From Bos javanicus (lineage: Eukaryota > Chordata > Mammalia > Artiodactyla > Bovidae), in the NCBI RefSeq assembly GCF_032452875.1, contig NW_026894309.1, positions 1 to 64,000 of the forward strand: a DNA stretch of 64,000 bases, in the 5' to 3' direction. Of the stretch, positions 60,667-64,000 are shown in pieces. Each line of letters opens with the position of its first letter. Positions within the stretch are counted from its first letter, which is position 1. Below the pieces are notes generated by a model, which made no database searches, was not told the origin of the DNA, and saw only the letters and a list, made by a program, of their open reading frames with translations. Both the position numbers and the translations under genes were made by a program.

Positions 60667-61476
60667 CATGATCAGTGCATGCTCAGTCACGATATCAGTG
60701 CATGATCAGCCACGTGATCACTGACGGCACAGTCACGTGATCAGCGCCTCTCAGTCATGGGATCACCGTATGATAAAAACGTGATCAGTGAAAGACCAGG
60801 CACGTGATCACTGCATGCGCAGTCAGGTGGTCAGTTCCTGTTCAGCCACGTTACCAGTTGGTGCACAGTCCCAAGCTCAGCGCCTGTCAGTCACTGATCA
60901 CTGCATGATAAACACGTGATCAGAGCCCGATCAGTCACGTCATCAGTGCATGCGCAGTCACGTGATCAGTGCATGATAGCCACGTGATCAGTGCGTGCGC
61001 AGTCCCATGATCAGCGCCTGTCAGTCACTGATCATTGCCTGATAAACACGGGATCAGTGCATGATGAGCCATGTGATCAGTGCCTGATCAGCCACGTCAT
61101 CAGTGCATGCGCAGTCACGTTATCAGTGCAGGATAGCCACGGATCAGTGCCTGCTCAGTCACGTGATCTGGACTGGATCAGTCACGTGATCAGTGCCTGC
61201 AGAGTCACGTGATCCGGGCCTGCTGAGCTGCGTGATTCCTGCCGGCTCATCTGCATGACAATTGCCAGCTGAGATGCGTGATTCCTGTGGGCTCATCTGC
61301 TTGACAATTGCCAGCGGAGCTGCGTGATTCCTGCCTGGTCACCTGCTTGTTTATTGTCAGTTGAGCATCATTATTCGTCACTGCTGAGCTCCATGCTTAT
61401 TGCCTGCTGATTGCGTGGATCGTGTCTGCTCAGCTCTTTGAGTATTTCCTCCTGAGGTCCCTGTTCGGGCGCCACC
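60667..61476. repeat. Spacer S42, two-block class, 810 bp
   Basis: It resembles S32 at the start (catgggatcacc, accagttggtgcac) but has one more block. Confidence 0.87.
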
Positions 61477-62076
61477 TGCCGGGGACCAGCCCCAGCTGAT
61501 CCAGGGTTTTCGAAGGGGAGATGGCCTAGGCGACTCTTTATATGCTAATCAGAGATGTCAAGAATAATAGTATGAGGAGAGCTCAGTAGGAAAATTCCGT
61601 GGAGAAAAGAGACTGAGTAGCTTCGTTTACGGGGGATACCAATCAAACTTCAAGACAAGAAGTTTGCACCACTTACATAGGCCGCAGGCGCCCTCTCAAA
61701 TGGCGGAAGGTGCCTCACCCTAGACACCTTCTCGAGTGGGTCTCAGCGGCCCAGACATAATTAGTAAGCATGGTGGGTTCCGCGCTCCAGATGGAGACTC
61801 AGCTGGAAGTTAAAGGGAAGAATGACAAGGAACTTTAGGAATTGGAGCTGTAAGTTAACTCTTTGACAGAGAGAGTGAGATGGTGGTAGGGGACAGACCC
61901 CAGTGAAATCAGAGGTGAGAGCACAAAGCAATACAGTAGGCAGACTCTGGTTTTTTGGGGGGAGATGCTCGACAATATCCGGGTGGACTCCTGAGGCTCG
62001 ATCCCGCATTTGCGCATGCCGAGCCTCCTTCCTCATGACCTATGTCCAGAGTGGAATGCCTCACCGGCTCCCGGCA
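61477..62076 (-). mobile_element. M43 LTR, type D
   Basis: 600 bp. Related to M33 and M39 (cgactctttatatgc beside the TATA box, tctcagcggccc), with altered hairpin arms. Exact Lys3 PBS at 61457-61474. Confidence 0.85.
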
Positions 62077-62863
62077 CATGATCAGTGCATGCTCAGTCAC
62101 GATATCAGTGCATGATCAGCCACGTGATCACTGACGGCACAGTCACGTGATCAGCGCCTCTCAGTCACGGGATCACCGTATGATAAACACGTGATCAGTG
62201 AACGACCAGCCACGTGATCACTGCATGCCCAGTCAGGTGGTCAGTTCCTGATCAGCTAGGTGACAGTGCGTGCACAGTCCCATGCTCAGCGCCTGTCAGT
62301 CACTGATCACTGCCTGATAAACACGTGATCAGTGCCCGATCAGCCACGTCATCAGTGCATGATAGCCACGTGATCAGTTCGTGCACAGTCCCATGATCAT
62401 CGCCTGTCAGTCACTGATCATTGCCGGAGAAATACGTGATCAGTGCATGATGAGCCATGTGATCAGTGCCTGATCAGCCAAGTCATCAGCGCATGCGCAG
62501 TCACGTGATCAGTGCAGGATAACCACGTGATCAGTGCATGCACAGTCACGTGATCTGGACTTGATCAGCCACGTGATCAGTGCCTGCAGAGTCACGTGAT
62601 CAGGGCTTGCTGAGCTGCGTGATTCCTGCCGGCTCATCTGCATGACAATTGCCAGCTGAGCTGCGTGATTCCTGTGGGCTCATCTGCTTGACAATTGCCA
62701 GCTGAGCTACGTGATTCCTTCCTGGTCACCTGCTTGATTATTGCCAGTTGAGCAGCATGATTCGTCACTGCTGAGCTCCATGCTTATTGCCTGCTGATTG
62801 CGTGGTTCGTGTCTGCTCAGCTCTTTGAGTATTGCCTCTTGAGGTCCCTGTTCGGGCGCCACC
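62077..62863. repeat. Spacer S43, two-block class, 787 bp
   Basis: Divergent spacer with a shortened subrepeat (gctaggtgacagtgcg) at about 62255. Confidence 0.87.
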
Positions 62864-63464
62864 TGCCAGGGACCAGCCCCAGCTGATCCAGGGTATTCGA
62901 AGGAGAGATGGCCTAGGCGACTATTTGTATGCTAATCAGAGATGTCAATAATAATAGTATGAGGAGAGCTCAGTAGGAAAATTCGGTGGAGAAAAGAGAC
63001 TGAGTAGCTTGGTTTACGGGGGAGACCAATCAAACTTCAAGACAAGAAGTTTGCACCACTTACGTAGGCCGCAGGTGCCCTCTCGAGTGGCGGAAGGTTC
63101 CTCACCTTAAACAACTTCTCGAGTGGTTCTTAGCAGCCCAGGCAGAATTAGTAAACGTGGTGGGTTCCGCGCTCCAGATGAAGACTCTGCTGGAAGTTAA
63201 AGGGAAGAATGACAAGGAATTTTATGAATTGGAGCTGTAAGATAACTCTTTGACAGAGAGAGCGAGATGGTGGTGGGGGACAGCCCCCAGTGAAATCAGA
63301 GGTGAGAGCACAAAGCAATACAGTAGGCAGACGCTGGTTCTTTGGGGGGGAGGTGCTCGAGGATATCCGGGTGGACTCCTGAGGCTCGATCCCGCATTTG
63401 CGTATGCCGAGCCTCCTTCCTCATGACCTTTGTCCAGAGTGGAATGCCTCCCCAGCTCCCGGCA
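62864..63464 (-). mobile_element. M44 LTR, type D
   Basis: 601 bp. Closest to M41 (aaggttcctcac, gaggtgctcgaggatatcc). The end reads tgccaggg, and actatttgtatgc changes the TATA region. Exact Lys3 PBS at 62844-62861. Confidence 0.84.
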
Positions 63465-64000
63465 CATGATCAGTGCATGCTCAGTCACGATATCAGTGCA
63501 TGATCAGCCACGTGATCACTGACGGCACAGTCACGTGATCAGCGCCTCTCAGTCACGTGATCACCGTATGATAAACACGTGATCAGTGAACGACCAGCCA
63601 CGTGATCACTGCATGCGCAGTCAGGTGGTCAGTTTCTGATCAGCCACGTTATCACTGCGTGCACAGTCCCATGATCAGCGCCTGTCAGTCACTGATCACT
63701 GCCTGATAAACACGTGATCATTGCATGATGAGCCATGCGATCAGTGCCTGATCAGCCACGTCATCAGTGCATGCACAGTCACGTCATCAGTGCATGAGAG
63801 CCACGTGATCAGTGCTTGCTCAGTCACGTGATCTGGACTTGATCAGCCACGTGATCACAGACGGCACAGTTACGTGATCAGCGCCTCTCAGTCACGTGAT
63901 CACCGTATGATAAACAGGTGATCAGTGAACGACCAGCCACGTGATCACTTCAAGGGCAGTCAGGTGGTCAGTTCCTGATCAGCCACGTGATCAGTGCCTG
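63465..64000. repeat. Spacer S44 (partial), LTR-less fusion
   Basis: One block, then the same LTR-less junction as in S34 and S40 at about 63839-63865, followed by gcagtcagg with the aaggg variant. The window ends inside the spacer. Confidence 0.88.

Larger units (their letters stand above)
1..64000 (-). repeat. ERV-LTR-containing macrosatellite array, 44 monomers
   Basis: The whole window is a head-to-tail array of 44 LTR-plus-spacer monomers, all in one orientation. Distances between successive LTR starts run from 1,231 to 2,065 bp, clustering near 1,255-1,279, 1,362-1,413 and 1,544-1,569. No unique sequence separates monomers and neither array edge is reached. No coding region is supported: open frames of 60-113 codons recur with the repeat, start in satellite or at PBS sequence, and shift frame between copies. 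Satellite identity is seen directly; the ruminant origin is an inference from the 23-bp subrepeat and the Lys-primed LTR. Confidence 0.95.

Noticed and set aside
1..64000. CENP-B box (TTCGNNNNANNCGGG)
   Set aside because: Candidate TTCG and CGGG strings on both strands of the reference monomer (ggtattcgaagg, ctgttcgg, atatccggg) were checked by eye and none fits the full pattern. A computed scan would be decisive.

Overview
The window is one uninterrupted tandem array. It looks like a mammalian, probably ruminant, macrosatellite of the heterochromatic or centromeric kind; no protein-coding gene, rRNA or intact tRNA can be supported. Forty-four monomers (M1-M44) lie head to tail in one orientation. 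Each has two parts: (i) an ERV-type long terminal repeat (LTR) of about 600 bp on the minus strand, with TGCCGGG/CCCGGCA ends, a TATA-like box, an inverted CCAAT box and, two bases past its 3' end, an 18-nt primer-binding site (PBS) for tRNA-Lys3; (ii) a spacer of 0.63-1.46 kb made of 23-bp subrepeats rich in CACGTG and TGATCA. Short open frames recur in every monomer but are interrupted differently from copy to copy by slippage in a T/G homopolymer, so they are treated as fortuitous. No gag, pol or env sequence is visible.

The repeats are nested: 11/12-bp half units form a 23-bp subrepeat; about six subrepeats form a block of roughly 134 bp; one, two or three blocks plus flanking subrepeats form spacers of about 675, 811 or 945 bp; LTR plus spacer forms a monomer of 1.23-2.07 kb. 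Four monomers form a higher-order unit of about 5.78 kb (about 24.9-41.6 kb), and six monomers form an 8,926-bp near-identical tandem duplication (about 40.2-58.0 kb). LTRs fall into types A, B, B', C and D. Type order: 1-24.9 kb is mixed (A B' C B A A A B A A A A B' C B A C), with M4-M7 re-copied as M8-M11 and M1-M4 re-copied as M12-M15; 24.9-41.6 kb is A-C-B-A repeated three times; 41.6-58 kb is the six-monomer duplication; 58-64 kb holds the divergent D-type monomers.

The ruminant assignment rests on recollection that bovine satellites include 23-bp-based families and LTR-bearing units; it was not checked against any database. The most interesting features are the continuity between the retroviral PBS/leader and the 23-bp array, which suggests that the satellite may have grown out of the leader of an endogenous retrovirus, and the unusually readable crossover points that show how the array evolves. 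All comparisons were made by eye.
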